DNA from: Rhodothermales bacterium
GTDB lineage: Bacteria > Bacteroidota > Rhodothermia > Rhodothermales > JAHQVL01
Direction of reading: 5' to 3'
DNA: 40,337 bases
NCBI GenBank assembly: GCA_034439735.1
Contig: JAWXAX010000302.1
Span: 1-40,337 of the forward strand
Below, piece after piece: positions 8,693 to 18,225 of the stretch (its first letter is position 1; the number at the start of each line of letters is the position of its first letter). Under the pieces are notes generated by a model. That model saw only the letters and a program-made list of their open reading frames with translations. It was not told the origin of the DNA and did no database searches. The translations under genes and the position numbers were made by a program.

Positions 8693-9160
8693 GAGCGTGC
8701 GCGCGTGTACGATCCACGTCCCTTCGATCACCCCCTGTTCCACGCCCAGGATCGCCGATACGGTGCGAACATCCGCTCGTCCCCACCGCGCCACCTGCTC
8801 GACCGATGTGTAGCCAAGGTCGTTCAGCGCGTGCTGCAACCGGGCGTCCAGGCCCGGAATCTCGGCTAGCGTATGGCCCGCCGACGCCTGCGATGATTCC
8901 ATCATATAAAAGGATAATGGCCGAAATTCCGGCATCGAATCCCCCGAAATCGTGACCGGCCGGCTGAACGATGTGGTCGCGTTCACCGTGTACGCCGGAC
9001 GCACGGCCTCACGGACCGCTTGCCGCTCCTGCCGGCGTTGCTCCAATGCCGCTTTTTTACGCTCCACAGAGCGGGCTCTCAAATAGAAAAAGACGATCAC
9101 TACGCTGGCGATTCCCAGCGGTATCGCTACAGCTGTAGAAAGGAGGGCAAATAAAGACAT
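8678..9160 (-). CDS. Membrane-anchored protein with helix-hairpin-helix (H3TH-like) C-terminus
   Basis: The 160-residue protein starts at ATG 9160, giving one N-terminal membrane helix (LFALLSTAVAIPLGIASVVI). A basic, Arg/Glu-rich helix and a ~40-residue linker follow. The last ~55 residues form a helix-hairpin-helix-like unit (LAEIPGLDARLQHALNDLGY, then VEQVARWGRADVRTVSAILG). This unit resembles small Bacteroidota proteins described as predicted flap-endonuclease-type H3TH domains. DNA binding near the membrane is possible but unproven, and no catalytic residues are apparent. It converges on the PfkB gene with a 15-base overlap. A longer start at 9256 would place 32 low-complexity residues before the membrane helix and is less likely. 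Confidence 0.7.
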   Translation of the reverse strand: MSLFALLSTAVAIPLGIASVVIVFFYLRARSVERKKAALEQRRQERQAVREAVRPAYTVNATTSFSRPVTISGDSMPEFRPLSFYMMESSQASAGHTLAEIPGLDARLQHALNDLGYTSVEQVARWGRADVRTVSAILGVEQGVIEGTWIVHARTLLSVV

Positions 9161-9664
9161 GCTCACTGGAATGCTGTGTTTTGGATTCCAAGCGGGATCA
9201 AGATCGGGGAATGCGTTCCGCTCAACGGGCAAACCCTGCCGCTTCGCGCGCGCCATGGCGGCGCGAGAACGGACTCCGTACTGGATTCAAGGACCGATGT
9301 ATGCCGGCCTATTCGGCCGATGAACAGGGCGCGCGGCCCGGTTTCTGAACCCGGGAAGAAATACCGCTTCCGGTCATGCGACACACTTCGTGCCGTGACA
9401 ACTCGGGGGCACTCCATACGATGACCGCTCGCGGACATTCGTATCCGTACGTCACGGCCGACCCGTTCATGCCACGTAACGTACGGTGCGCCGATGGAAT
9501 CTTCGGTAAGTTCAAGCTTAAATCAGATGCGCCAATTGCGCAAGTGTGCACGCGTGAATTAGCCACAGCTCCATACCGTTTCTGCCGATCGCTATCCGCC
9601 AATCGCTATCTTTCGCCGGCACGCGCAACGCACTCGCTATCACATACACTCTGGGGATTGGATC
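9161..9664. other. 504-base intergenic region between divergent genes
   Basis: No convincing gene is seen. Short frames here have no recognisable domains or start signals. The region must hold promoters for the minus-strand helix-hairpin-helix gene and the plus-strand folB. A 6-bp inverted repeat (CGCGCC / GGCGCG) around 9250 and a GC hairpin near 9337-9355 are visible, but neither is followed by a T-tract. Confidence 0.6.
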
Positions 9665-10036
9665 ATGGCCACTGGCACCGTTCGGCTCATCAACGCCGTA
9701 TTTTACGCCCATCACGGGGTAATGCAGGAAGAACACCGCATCGGAGGTCGGTATGAAGTCGATGTCTCGATGGAACTGGATATCGAAGCCGCCGCCCGCG
9801 AAGACAATCTGGCGAAGACGGTGGATTACGAAGCCGTCTACCGACTCGTTCAGCGGATCGTTACCGAAAACCGGTTTTACCTCATCGAAAAACTGGCGTT
9901 TTTGATCGGAGAAGAGGTGCTGACATCCTACGGATTTATCGACGCCGTCGAAGTCGTCGTCCGCAAGCCGAACCCGCCCGTGGGAGGCACCTGCGACCGC
10001 GCCGAGGCCTGTTACCGACGCCAGCGAGCTGCGTGA
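9665..10036 (+). CDS. folB: Dihydroneopterin aldolase
   Basis: This 123-residue protein is of standard FolB length. FolB cleaves 7,8-dihydroneopterin to 6-hydroxymethyl-7,8-dihydropterin and glycolaldehyde in folate synthesis. Visible signatures are the FYAHHGVMQEEHRIGG segment, whose glutamates include the pterin-contacting Glu, the Tyr in VDYEAVYRLV, and the catalytic Lys in VVVRKPNPPVGG. The enzyme forms a homo-octamer with active sites between subunits. The ppk1 start follows only 4 bases after the stop, so the two are almost certainly one transcript. No other folate genes are in the window. Confidence 0.95.
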   Translation: MATGTVRLINAVFYAHHGVMQEEHRIGGRYEVDVSMELDIEAAAREDNLAKTVDYEAVYRLVQRIVTENRFYLIEKLAFLIGEEVLTSYGFIDAVEVVVRKPNPPVGGTCDRAEACYRRQRAA

Positions 10037-10040
10037 GCCG

Positions 10041-12101
10041 ATGACGAAGCCGACAAAAGACCTCCTCGTGGATCGCGACCTGAGCTGGCTTGCGTTTAAC
10101 GAGCGGGTGCTGCAGGAAGCCGCCGACGTACGGGTGCCGCTCGTGCAACGCCTCCATTTTCTCGCGATCTACTCCTCGAACCTCGATGAGTTTTTTCGCG
10201 TGCGTGTAGCCTCGCTACGGAGTCTTGTGCGTCTCAAGCCGAAGCGGGCGGTGGCGCTGGGCATCGCGCCGGCGCGGCGGCTGCGCGACATCAATCAGAT
10301 CGTTCTCCGCCAGCAGGAGACCTTTGGCCGGATCCTCCGCGATACCCTGCTGCCGGCGCTGGCCGAACAGGGCCTCGTCCTCCTGCAGCCTTCAGAGGGT
10401 TCGGCCGAGACGCTCGCCGCGTTGCAGACCTACTTCTCGGAAGTCGTCCGCCCCCATCTGCAGCCGACACTCCTCGGCGAAGAGACCGGCGACTTGACGC
10501 TTAAGAACCGGACCTCCTACCTCGTCACGGAACTCTGGGGCGACGGCGACGAGCCGCTTCACGGCGTGCTCGAAGTGCCGGCGCCGCCGCTCGATCGCTT
10601 TATCCTCCTCCCCGAAAGCGGGGGGTCACAGGGCGTCGTGTTCCTGGACGACCTGCTCCGTCGCCACGTCCCCGCCCTCTACCCGGGCTACTCCGTCGGG
10701 CAGACGTTTGCCGTCAAGCTCTCGCGCGACGCCGAGTTGTATCTGGACGACGAGTACGCCGGCGACCTCGTCGAGGCCATCCGCAAAAGCCTCGGCCGCC
10801 GTGAATCCGGCGCCCCTTGCCGGTTCCTTTACGACCCGGCCATGCCGTTCGCGCTCGCGAACCGACTCAAGGAACGCCTGGCGCTCGACGACGAGGACAT
10901 GGTGCCGGGCGGGCGTTACCACAATCTGCACGACCTCTTCGCCTTTCCGACCGCCGGCCGGGCCGGCCTCCTCTACGAGCCGCAACCTCCTCATCCCGTG
11001 CCCGCGCTGGACGCCGCGCCCAGTCTTATGGCCGCGATCGAAGCAGGGGATCGGATGCTGCATATGCCGTATCAGTCCTACACGTATGTCGTCCGTTTTT
11101 TCCAGGAAGCGGCCACCGATCCGACCGTCGACGCCATCTGGGTGTCGCTGTATCGCCTCGCCTCGGATTCGGCCATTGCGCGGGCGCTCATCGACGCGCG
11201 ACACCGGGGCAAGGAAGTGACGGCGTTTGTGGAGATCAAGGCTCGGTTCGACGAAGCCGCGAACCTGCACTGGGCCGATCGGATGGAGGCGGCCGGCGTA
11301 CGCGTGCTCTACAGCCTGCCTGGACTAAAAGTCCACGCCAAAATCGCCCTGATCCGCCGCCGCATCGACGGTGAAACACACCTTCAGGCCTACCTCGGCA
11401 CGGGCAACTTCAACGAAAAGACGGCGCGCCTTTATGTGGATGAAGGACTGTTTACCGCGGACCCGCGCCTCACCCGCGACGTACGCCTCGTGTTCAGCTA
11501 CCTGGAGGGGAAGAAAAAACGGCCCAAACTCGATCATCTGCTCGTAGCCCCGTTTGCGCTTCGCAACGGACTCTACCGGTTGATCGATCGGGAAATCGAA
11601 CATGCCGGCGCCGGACTTCCCTCGGGCATCATCCTCAAGCTGAATAGCCTGGAAGACGCAGACATCATCGCTCGGCTCTACGCCGCGAGCCGAGCCGGCG
11701 TCCCGATTCGCATCGTCGTCCGAGGGATCTGCCGGCTCGTGCCGGGTGTGCCCGGGCAGAGTGAGACGATTGTCGTCACGAGCATCGTCGACCGCTACCT
11801 GGAACACGCCCGCCTATTCGTGTTCCACAACGCCGGCGACGAGGCGTATTACCTCGCCTCGGCGGACTGGATGGAGCGCAACCTGAGCCGGCGCGTGGAA
11901 GTCGCCTTCCCGGTCTACGACCCCGCGCTCCGTCGCGAACTGCGCACGGTACTCGACTTCCAGCTGGCCGACTCGGTCAAGGCGCGAATCGTCGACGCCG
12001 GCCAGACGAACGCCTACGTCGCCAACGCCAATCCCCCCGTCCGCGCCCAGTATGCGTGCTACGCCTGGCTTACACCGCCAGCGTCGCCCACGGCCCCGTG
12101 A
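10041..12101 (+). CDS. ppk1: Polyphosphate kinase 1
   Basis: The protein has 686 residues, matching the usual ~690 of PPK1. It transfers the gamma phosphate of ATP to polyphosphate, reversibly. The N-terminal domain has the signatures DRDLSWLAFNERVLQEA and HFLAIYSSNLDEFFRVRVA. The first phospholipase D-like catalytic domain carries KARFDEAANLHWADRMEAAG and LPGLKVHAKIALI, where His ~432 matches the autophosphorylated His435 of the E. coli enzyme. The second domain has YLEHARLFVF and SADWMERNLSRRVEV. It is the first gene of a block rich in phosphate-handling enzymes. Its last 32 bases overlap the convergent PhoX-like gene. Confidence 0.97.
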   Translation: MTKPTKDLLVDRDLSWLAFNERVLQEAADVRVPLVQRLHFLAIYSSNLDEFFRVRVASLRSLVRLKPKRAVALGIAPARRLRDINQIVLRQQETFGRILRDTLLPALAEQGLVLLQPSEGSAETLAALQTYFSEVVRPHLQPTLLGEETGDLTLKNRTSYLVTELWGDGDEPLHGVLEVPAPPLDRFILLPESGGSQGVVFLDDLLRRHVPALYPGYSVGQTFAVKLSRDAELYLDDEYAGDLVEAIRKSLGRRESGAPCRFLYDPAMPFALANRLKERLALDDEDMVPGGRYHNLHDLFAFPTAGRAGLLYEPQPPHPVPALDAAPSLMAAIEAGDRMLHMPYQSYTYVVRFFQEAATDPTVDAIWVSLYRLASDSAIARALIDARHRGKEVTAFVEIKARFDEAANLHWADRMEAAGVRVLYSLPGLKVHAKIALIRRRIDGETHLQAYLGTGNFNEKTARLYVDEGLFTADPRLTRDVRLVFSYLEGKKKRPKLDHLLVAPFALRNGLYRLIDREIEHAGAGLPSGIILKLNSLEDADIIARLYAASRAGVPIRIVVRGICRLVPGVPGQSETIVVTSIVDRYLEHARLFVFHNAGDEAYYLASADWMERNLSRRVEVAFPVYDPALRRELRTVLDFQLADSVKARIVDAGQTNAYVANANPPVRAQYACYAWLTPPASPTAP

Positions 12102-13446
12102 TCGCGAGCGTGAGGCCGTCGGTCTGGACGTTCACGAACAGCGTCGATCCATCCGGTGAAAACACCGAGCCGGCCAGTTCGGACTCACTCGCCACGTTGG
12201 TCGCGAACCGAATGACGTCGCCGGCCGGGGTGATGCGCAGCAGGTGCTGGCTGCCCGGCCCGTCTTCGCACACCACGAGGTCGCCCCAGGGCGCAACGGT
12301 CAGGTTGTCGGCGTTTTCGATGATCGAGCCGTCATTGGGCTCGACAAAGAGGGCGAGCGTCGCCGGCTGTTCGGGCTCTCGGTGCGTCCCTTCAAAGGGG
12401 CTCGGGACGTATTTCCAGATCTGCCCTTTTTTCTCCCGCCCGCCGTTGGTGCACGCGAAATAGACCGTTCCGCTGGCGTACCACATGCCCTCGCCGCGCG
12501 CGAACCGCGCCGCGCCGGCGGCGGAGCCGCGCGTCCGCAGGTCGTCTTCCGGCGCCTCGACATTGTCCAGATCAATCCAGCGGACGGCCATGGGCGCGTT
12601 GCGCTGCACCGGCGCCCCGCCCTCCTCCCAATTTCGAGTGTCCAGCGAAGGTTGGTCGACAACCACCAGCGCCTGAAGCCGGCCGCCGCGGTCGAGGCGG
12701 CCAGGCTCGGTCGGGATAAACCGGTAGATGAGCCCGTCATGACGGTCCTCCGTCTGGTAGACGACGCCGCTGGCGGGGTCGACGGCGATCGCCTCGTGGT
12801 TGAAGCGGCCCATGGCCTTGAGCGGCACGGGAGGCGTGAGGCGCGGCGTGGCCGAGGCCGGCACCTCGAAGTTGTAGCCGTGGTCTTTTTCGTTGACATC
12901 GCCGGCGCGTTCGACGGTCTCTTCGCACGTGATCCAGCTGTTCCAGGGCGTCGGGCCGCCGGCGCAGTTGCGCTGGGTGCCGGCCAGGGAGAGGTACTCG
13001 CGCACGACGGTCTGCGTCCGCGTGTCGAAGACGAGCGTCGACGTTCCGCCCAGCGAGGGCTTCGCGCCGAAGCCAGCGTCGTACACCAGGGCCGGGTCGA
13101 TCTGAGAGAACCGGGCGTTGCCGGCCCCATAGGCGCCTTCGCCTGGCGTGAGGGCCGTTTCGTGGTTGCGTAATAGAATCGTCAGGCCGCCTGGCCCCGG
13201 GAACGCCGCCATGCCATCGGGCCGTGCCGGGACGACGAATCCGTCCGCCATGGGGTCCCCGGCGCGGGAAATCACCTGGTAGGAAAAGCCGGGGGGAAGA
13301 TCGAGGATCTGCCGCGGATCGGGCGTCAGCGAGGGGTTGTAGCGGCGGGACTCGGCGGCCAGAAGGGGATCGAACAACCGATGTAGGCCGGCGAAACCCA
13401 GCGAAACGGCGCCGGCCTGACGCAGAAAATATCGGCGAGAGCTCAT
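12070..13446 (-). CDS. PhoX-like (DUF839) phosphatase with Tat signal
   Basis: I start the gene at ATG 13446 because it begins with a twin-arginine signal (SSRRYFLRQAGAVSLGFAGL); 43 upstream in-frame codons look non-coding. The 458-residue product has the DUF839/PhoX beta-propeller markers: LLRNHET near residue 110, GGTSTLVFD, the NCAGGPTPWNSWITCEET block that supplies metal/cofactor ligands in PhoX, and GRFNHEAIAVDP followed by YQTEDRHDGLIYRF. PhoX enzymes are folded in the cytoplasm with Ca/Fe and exported by Tat to release phosphate from phosphoesters. It is shorter than classical PhoX (~600), as in many compact family members. It is convergent with ppk1 and divergent from the phosphodiesterase gene at 13587. 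Confidence 0.9.
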   Translation of the reverse strand: MSSRRYFLRQAGAVSLGFAGLHRLFDPLLAAESRRYNPSLTPDPRQILDLPPGFSYQVISRAGDPMADGFVVPARPDGMAAFPGPGGLTILLRNHETALTPGEGAYGAGNARFSQIDPALVYDAGFGAKPSLGGTSTLVFDTRTQTVVREYLSLAGTQRNCAGGPTPWNSWITCEETVERAGDVNEKDHGYNFEVPASATPRLTPPVPLKAMGRFNHEAIAVDPASGVVYQTEDRHDGLIYRFIPTEPGRLDRGGRLQALVVVDQPSLDTRNWEEGGAPVQRNAPMAVRWIDLDNVEAPEDDLRTRGSAAGAARFARGEGMWYASGTVYFACTNGGREKKGQIWKYVPSPFEGTHREPEQPATLALFVEPNDGSIIENADNLTVAPWGDLVVCEDGPGSQHLLRITPAGDVIRFATNVASESELAGSVFSPDGSTLFVNVQTDGLTLAITGPWATLAV

Positions 13447-13586
13447 GAAAGCAGAAGAAGGGGTGGATGAAGTTCCGTGCGAATGGTATCCTGAAGCAGG
13501 GCGGTGTCGCGCAATATACGATGACTCGCGCCCCACTCGCATGAGGAGTGCATGAGCGTTTTCATCTATAATCAAAGCTTAATCCT

Positions 13587-14441
13587 ATGCCCCGGCTACG
13601 ACCCACGGCCAGCGGCGTGTACGGACTGGATTTCCTACGCCATCGCCTACCCATCGTCCTCGCCAGTGTGGTGCTGGCGGCTCCTTACGCCGGCGTGAGC
13701 CAGGCCCAGCCGGCGCCGCTGCACCGGGCCCACGCGCACAACGACTACGAGCATCCACGCCCACTCCTCGATGCGCTGGACCTCGGTTTTACGAGTATCG
13801 AGGTGGATGTCCACGAACGGGACGGTGCCCTGCTTGTCGGCCACGATGCCGAGGACGTGCGCGCGGACCGCAGCCTCGGCTCCCTCTACCTGGATCCAAT
13901 CGCCGCCCGCGCCGCCACCCACGGGGGCCGGCTGTTCACCGACACGACCTCCCTGCAGTTGCTGGTGGACTTCAAAACCGATGCGGAATCGACGTATCGC
14001 GTGCTCGAGCAGGTTCTGGCCGGATATCGCCACCTCCTCACGCGCTACGAAGACGGCGTGGTGTACGCCGGCCTCGTCACCGTCGTCGTTTCGGGCAACC
14101 GCCCCCGGGAGACGATGCGGCGGCAGGCGGTCCGCTATGCGTTTTACGACGGTCGGATCGACGATCTGGGGACCACGCCGCCGGAGTCGGCGACGTTTAT
14201 GCCGCTCGTGAGCGCCAGCTGGCAAAGTGTGGCGCCGTTTTCAGGCGCATCCGTACCGCCGCCCAGCGTCCGCCGGCGCATCCGAGGCCTCGTTGAACAG
14301 GCGCACAGCCAGGGCAAAAAAGTACGCTTCTGGGCCACGCCGGAATCCGAAGCGTTGTGGGTGTTTCTGTACCGCGCCGGCGTGGACTATATCAACACGG
14401 ATCGTCTGGCCGACCTCGAAGCGTTCCTTCGGTCGCGGTGA
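13587..14441 (+). CDS. Secreted glycerophosphodiesterase/PI-PLC-fold phosphodiesterase (AIM6-like)
   Basis: The 284-residue protein has an N-terminal hydrophobic segment (residues ~20-40, ending VSQA-Q) consistent with export. HAHNDYEHPRPLLDAL (from residue 49) and SIEVDVHERDGALLVGHDAED form the TIM-barrel catalytic end with the paired histidines and acidic metal ligands of GDPD/PI-PLC enzymes. LVDFKT and the C-terminal VDYINTDRLADLEAFL complete the pattern. It would cleave glycerophosphodiester or related head groups outside the cytoplasm and supply phosphate esters. It sits between the PhoX-like gene (divergent) and the phosphoesterase-barrel gene (convergent, 21 bases away). Confidence 0.88.
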   Translation: MPRLRPTASGVYGLDFLRHRLPIVLASVVLAAPYAGVSQAQPAPLHRAHAHNDYEHPRPLLDALDLGFTSIEVDVHERDGALLVGHDAEDVRADRSLGSLYLDPIAARAATHGGRLFTDTTSLQLLVDFKTDAESTYRVLEQVLAGYRHLLTRYEDGVVYAGLVTVVVSGNRPRETMRRQAVRYAFYDGRIDDLGTTPPESATFMPLVSASWQSVAPFSGASVPPPSVRRRIRGLVEQAHSQGKKVRFWATPESEALWVFLYRAGVDYINTDRLADLEAFLRSR

Positions 14442-14462
14442 TGGGGCTGTAGTGACAGGCGA

Positions 14463-17400
14463 TCAATACAAAAAGCCGAACGAAAGGGTGAATACGCCCT
14501 GTTCCGGGGACACGCCGTACGTACTCGAAAGCACGACCGCATCGAACATATCCACCCAGAGCCCGCCGCCGTATCCGGGATGCCAAAGCCTGCCCACGTG
14601 CGCATCCACCTCGGTCCACACCCGCCCCACGTCGAAGAAGCCGAGCGCCCCGAGGCTACCCATCGCAACGTAGGTGGAGAAATCCAGCAGCTTGACGCGG
14701 AGTTCGGTATTGGCGTAGGCGCTGGTGCGGCCGGCAAACCGATGGCTCCGCCAGCCGCGCACGGTGCCGCTTCCGCCGATCGTATTCGCCTCGTAAAACG
14801 GGAAGTCGCCGATGGTGTGTGCGGCTCCGACTCGAGTAGCCAGGGTGACCTGGGGGGATAGGGAGGGGGAGTAATAGATCGTAAGAGCGGTTGAGAGCCG
14901 GGTAAAGGGCTTTTCGTCGCGCAGGACGCCGGCGCTCACCCGGGCGTCTGTCACCCAGCGTAGGCCCTGCCGGGGGTTGATGGCGCGATCCGTTTGTTCG
15001 ATATCCAGCACGGCATCAACGCCGACATGTACCTGATCCTGGTTTTCATCGCTATCCAGCCCGAATTGCGTGAAGAAATCGCCGGAGGAGTCCTCGATTT
15101 CTGTGTAACGCAGGTGACCACCCACCGACACCCGGGCGCCGGGATTGCCAAAAACGAATGCCGGCGCGAGCGTGGCCTGCTCGAAGCGGGCCTGATAAAA
15201 CCGGTCATCCGGCTGGATCCTCGGTGTGGCGTTCCCGAGGCCGAAGAAGTTGCGGATGTTGCGCGGCGAGCGGACGGTGGCCTCGAGCGCGATGTCGACG
15301 CTGTTGATGATGTCGACGAAGTGACCCTCATACACCACGTTGTAGGCGCCTGTGCGTGCGGCGGCGTTCGCCACGAACCGATGGTTGGCGGCGTACGGCG
15401 TTTTCCGGAAGCCATGGAGCTGAAGCATCATCCCGCCGCCGACATAGAGCCCGTCATCGTCGTTGTAGCCGAAATACACTTGCGGCAGTTTCGCGTTGTA
15501 TTGAAAGCCCAGCGGGTTATAGGCGTTTACGGCGGGGTCGTCCGAGCGGACGATGCGTGAGCTCGGGCCGGCCGTGGCGACGGGCGCATTGGTCCGCGTG
15601 TCGTAGAAGATGGCCTTGTCGCCACCCATATGCACGAGCGAGCGGTCCACAAACGTATCGTCCCCTTCACCGCCCACCACCCGTATGGCGATGCTCGTCC
15701 CCACCTCGCCGGCGAACATGAACCGGTCGTCGCCGTCGAGTCCGTACAGCACCACCTCGCTGGTCTCGCTCCGGTGGAACGTCCGGCGGTACATCTCCGA
15801 GCGTTGCTCGCCCTCCTGAGTGATTTTGTAGACGACGATCTCGGTGGTCTCGTTGTCGATTCGGTTGACCTCGAATTGCTCGTGTTTGAGCGAACCGAAG
15901 AGATCGACCCGGCGGGAAGCGATCCGGTAGAACGCCTCGGCGGCGGCCGGCAGACGGTCTCGCCGTTTTTTGAGGGTCTCGACAAGCGCTGGGCCGTGGA
16001 AGTCGATCACGGCCTGCGGAAGAGCGGCGATACCGGCCTCGATGACCGCGTCGGTGAGGGCGGTCTGGATGACCGCCGCCTGTTCGATCCATACGGACCG
16101 ATCGGCCGGGCCGGCGAGCCGGCGATCCTGCGGCAGACCATTCAGCGTTAGCCCCTTCAGGTTGCCAAAGTCGTCCTCGAACGGCTGGAATTTGGGGTCG
16201 AAACCGATCCGAACGAGAGTCGGGAGCACGCCATCGAACCGGTTGAATGCCCAGTCGCGGTCTTTGGGGACGGGCCGGTAGAGCTTGCCCTGGCCGTCCG
16301 AATCGTCGAACTCGGCCCAGAGCCACTGGTTTTTGTGCCGGTCCCAGTCGCTGAGCAACATATCGAACAGCCGGGCGCGGACGAACGCCTCGACATCGAT
16401 CCGGTTGTCGTTGTCTTCTTCGATCTCCTCATACATCTTCTCGACGCTCACGACGTCTTCGGAGGAGCCGACATTCGGGTAGTCGGACATGTCTTCGTCC
16501 GGTCGCAGCTCGAACATCATGAGCTGGTTGCCAAAGGTCTCCCGGAAGACGCCCAGGCGCGGGTCGTCCGGGACGAAGACGAGGCGGGGTTCGGAGTGGT
16601 AGACGCCGGCGGCCCGGGCGAGTGGGGGGATGGCGAAGGCGCCGTAGGGATGGATCGAGGCGATCTGGTCCTGTACGATGTCTCGGGCCACGGTCTCTCG
16701 AAGCGCCGGCGGGAGCGATACGGACGGATCTTTGTCGATCGACCGCAGGCTGTATTCCCGTCCGTCGGCGCCCAGGAGGCGCAGGGAAAACGTCTGCATC
16801 CCACCGCCGCGCTTCATGGGAGTGAGGCCGCCGGCTTCTCGGCCGAGGTCCAGGTAGGGCACGGTGACGGGCAGCGCCCAGACATCCCGGTTGTGACGGC
16901 CGAGGAGGAGTTCGTGCAGAGGGCCCTTTTTGTAGTTAGGGTTGGCGGCGAGGGTTTGCGTGCTGTCCGTGTAGTCGGGATAGGATGTGGCTTCAGCCGA
17001 CGGCACGCCGGGGTCCACCGCTTCGCGCGTCGGTCCCTGAATCTCGGTTCGAAACACGACGCTGTCGTCGGGTGCATCCGGTTCGAGGAATTCCATCCAG
17101 ACCGAGCCGTCGGAGTAGTAGTGCAGGGTGACGAACCCGGTGTTCGAGTGTGCAAAGCCGGCCTGGCCACCGCGAGCCACGAATTCAGGCCTCGCCCCGC
17201 CGCCGCTCACGATGAAGTCATGCAACATCCCCTTGAAGTACTGGAGGCTGTGTTCATGTCCGGAGGCATAAATGACCGATTCATGTTCGCCGAACGACCG
17301 TTCAAGCCCCGTGCGGAGCGCCCGGTAGGCGGGATGCGCAAGGTCCTGCCGGCTGCCGAAAACGCGGATGAAGAGCGGGTAGAGCGAGCCGACGAGCGGG

Positions 17401-18191
17401 AGGGGGAGATAGGCATTTTTCCAGAGGGCGGTGAGCGGAAAAAGGTGGGTTTTGAGCGGAAACCGGCCGGCGTGGGAGCCATTCGAATACAGCGGATGAT
17501 GGCCGACGACCAGTACGTGCCGGTCGTTATGCTCGGCCACCGTCTCGCTGAGCTGGAGGAGCACGTCGCCCTCCTCCTCGACATCATAGTCGCCGGCGTC
17601 ACCGGTCGGCCGTCCCTCTTCCGTCAGCCACCACTCGGTATCGAGGGCGACGAGGGTGATCTCCGGCGTGAGTTCGACCACCGCCGGCCCCGGGAAGCCG
17701 TCGTCTGGCAGAAAGACATTGCCGCGGTCCAGGTAGGCCTCGACATAGGCTTCCTGGCGCCGCAGGGTGGCGAGGCCCCCGGGGGCGGAGTTGTTCCAGT
17801 CGTGATTGCCCGGGATAAAGACCACACGACCTGGGTGGGCGCGGACGGCATCGAGCTGCCGGCGAAGCCGCGCCTCGGCCGTCGCACGGCCGGGGTCGGA
17901 GGAATCGGGCAGGCCACAGCAATAAATAGTATCTCCTAAAAAAACGACGGCGCTGTGTTCGCCGGCGGCTTCCATCCGGGAAAGCAGGAGTGGCAGAGGG
18001 TCCTTGTACCCTTCCCGCGCCGGGCTGCCGGCATCGCCGATGAGAAACACGCGATAGGCGAGCTGCGTGTCGGGGGGAGGCAAGAGGGTCTCCCACCCTT
18101 CGTACGTCGAAGCGACGAAGGGACGGGAGGCCGAGCAGCTGGAAACCAGCAGCAGTAGCAGTCCGATGCCGGCGTGGATGACGGTAGACAT
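14463..18191 (-). CDS. Metallophosphoesterase / kinase-like / Omp85-barrel fusion
   Basis: 1242 residues. The N-terminus is a lipoprotein-like signal (LLLLLVSSC, Cys19). Residues ~45-370 are a calcineurin-type metallophosphoesterase with every metal motif: LIGDAG, FLGDTIYC, FIPGNHDWN, VVGHHPLYSNG and YASGHEHSLQYF. Residues ~450-700 hold LRSIDKDPS, then DWDRHKNQWLWAEF near 613 and PVPKDRDWAF near 645. This layout recalls the catalytic loop and metal-binding Asp of CotH/HipA/FAM20-type kinases, but that reading is inference. Residues ~880-1242 are a surface-antigen/BamA (Omp85) barrel with the loop-6 motif GTVRGWR and the C-terminal strand LSFGFLY. The protein probably sits in the outer membrane and holds or exports its own N-terminal enzyme. 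Related MPE-barrel proteins exist in Bacteroidota. It shares the minus strand with the SdiA-regulated-type gene 34 bases upstream. Confidence 0.88.
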   Translation of the reverse strand: MSTVIHAGIGLLLLLVSSCSASRPFVASTYEGWETLLPPPDTQLAYRVFLIGDAGSPAREGYKDPLPLLLSRMEAAGEHSAVVFLGDTIYCCGLPDSSDPGRATAEARLRRQLDAVRAHPGRVVFIPGNHDWNNSAPGGLATLRRQEAYVEAYLDRGNVFLPDDGFPGPAVVELTPEITLVALDTEWWLTEEGRPTGDAGDYDVEEEGDVLLQLSETVAEHNDRHVLVVGHHPLYSNGSHAGRFPLKTHLFPLTALWKNAYLPLPLVGSLYPLFIRVFGSRQDLAHPAYRALRTGLERSFGEHESVIYASGHEHSLQYFKGMLHDFIVSGGGARPEFVARGGQAGFAHSNTGFVTLHYYSDGSVWMEFLEPDAPDDSVVFRTEIQGPTREAVDPGVPSAEATSYPDYTDSTQTLAANPNYKKGPLHELLLGRHNRDVWALPVTVPYLDLGREAGGLTPMKRGGGMQTFSLRLLGADGREYSLRSIDKDPSVSLPPALRETVARDIVQDQIASIHPYGAFAIPPLARAAGVYHSEPRLVFVPDDPRLGVFRETFGNQLMMFELRPDEDMSDYPNVGSSEDVVSVEKMYEEIEEDNDNRIDVEAFVRARLFDMLLSDWDRHKNQWLWAEFDDSDGQGKLYRPVPKDRDWAFNRFDGVLPTLVRIGFDPKFQPFEDDFGNLKGLTLNGLPQDRRLAGPADRSVWIEQAAVIQTALTDAVIEAGIAALPQAVIDFHGPALVETLKKRRDRLPAAAEAFYRIASRRVDLFGSLKHEQFEVNRIDNETTEIVVYKITQEGEQRSEMYRRTFHRSETSEVVLYGLDGDDRFMFAGEVGTSIAIRVVGGEGDDTFVDRSLVHMGGDKAIFYDTRTNAPVATAGPSSRIVRSDDPAVNAYNPLGFQYNAKLPQVYFGYNDDDGLYVGGGMMLQLHGFRKTPYAANHRFVANAAARTGAYNVVYEGHFVDIINSVDIALEATVRSPRNIRNFFGLGNATPRIQPDDRFYQARFEQATLAPAFVFGNPGARVSVGGHLRYTEIEDSSGDFFTQFGLDSDENQDQVHVGVDAVLDIEQTDRAINPRQGLRWVTDARVSAGVLRDEKPFTRLSTALTIYYSPSLSPQVTLATRVGAAHTIGDFPFYEANTIGGSGTVRGWRSHRFAGRTSAYANTELRVKLLDFSTYVAMGSLGALGFFDVGRVWTEVDAHVGRLWHPGYGGGLWVDMFDAVVLSSTYGVSPEQGVFTLSFGFLY

Positions 18192-18225
18192 AACGGGAGC
18201 AACGGGTGTGTGGGTACGGAGCCGC

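Noticed and set aside
9309-9756. Several 70-126 codon frames upstream of folB
   Set aside because: No conserved motif, no consistent start, and they overlap each other on both strands.
12244-13173. Plus-strand frame opposite the PhoX-like gene
   Set aside because: PhoX motifs are unambiguous on the minus strand.
16335-17939. 534-codon plus-strand frame opposite the phosphoesterase-barrel gene
   Set aside because: Composition is Val/Gly/Arg/Glu-rich antisense; the minus strand carries all phosphoesterase motifs in one frame.
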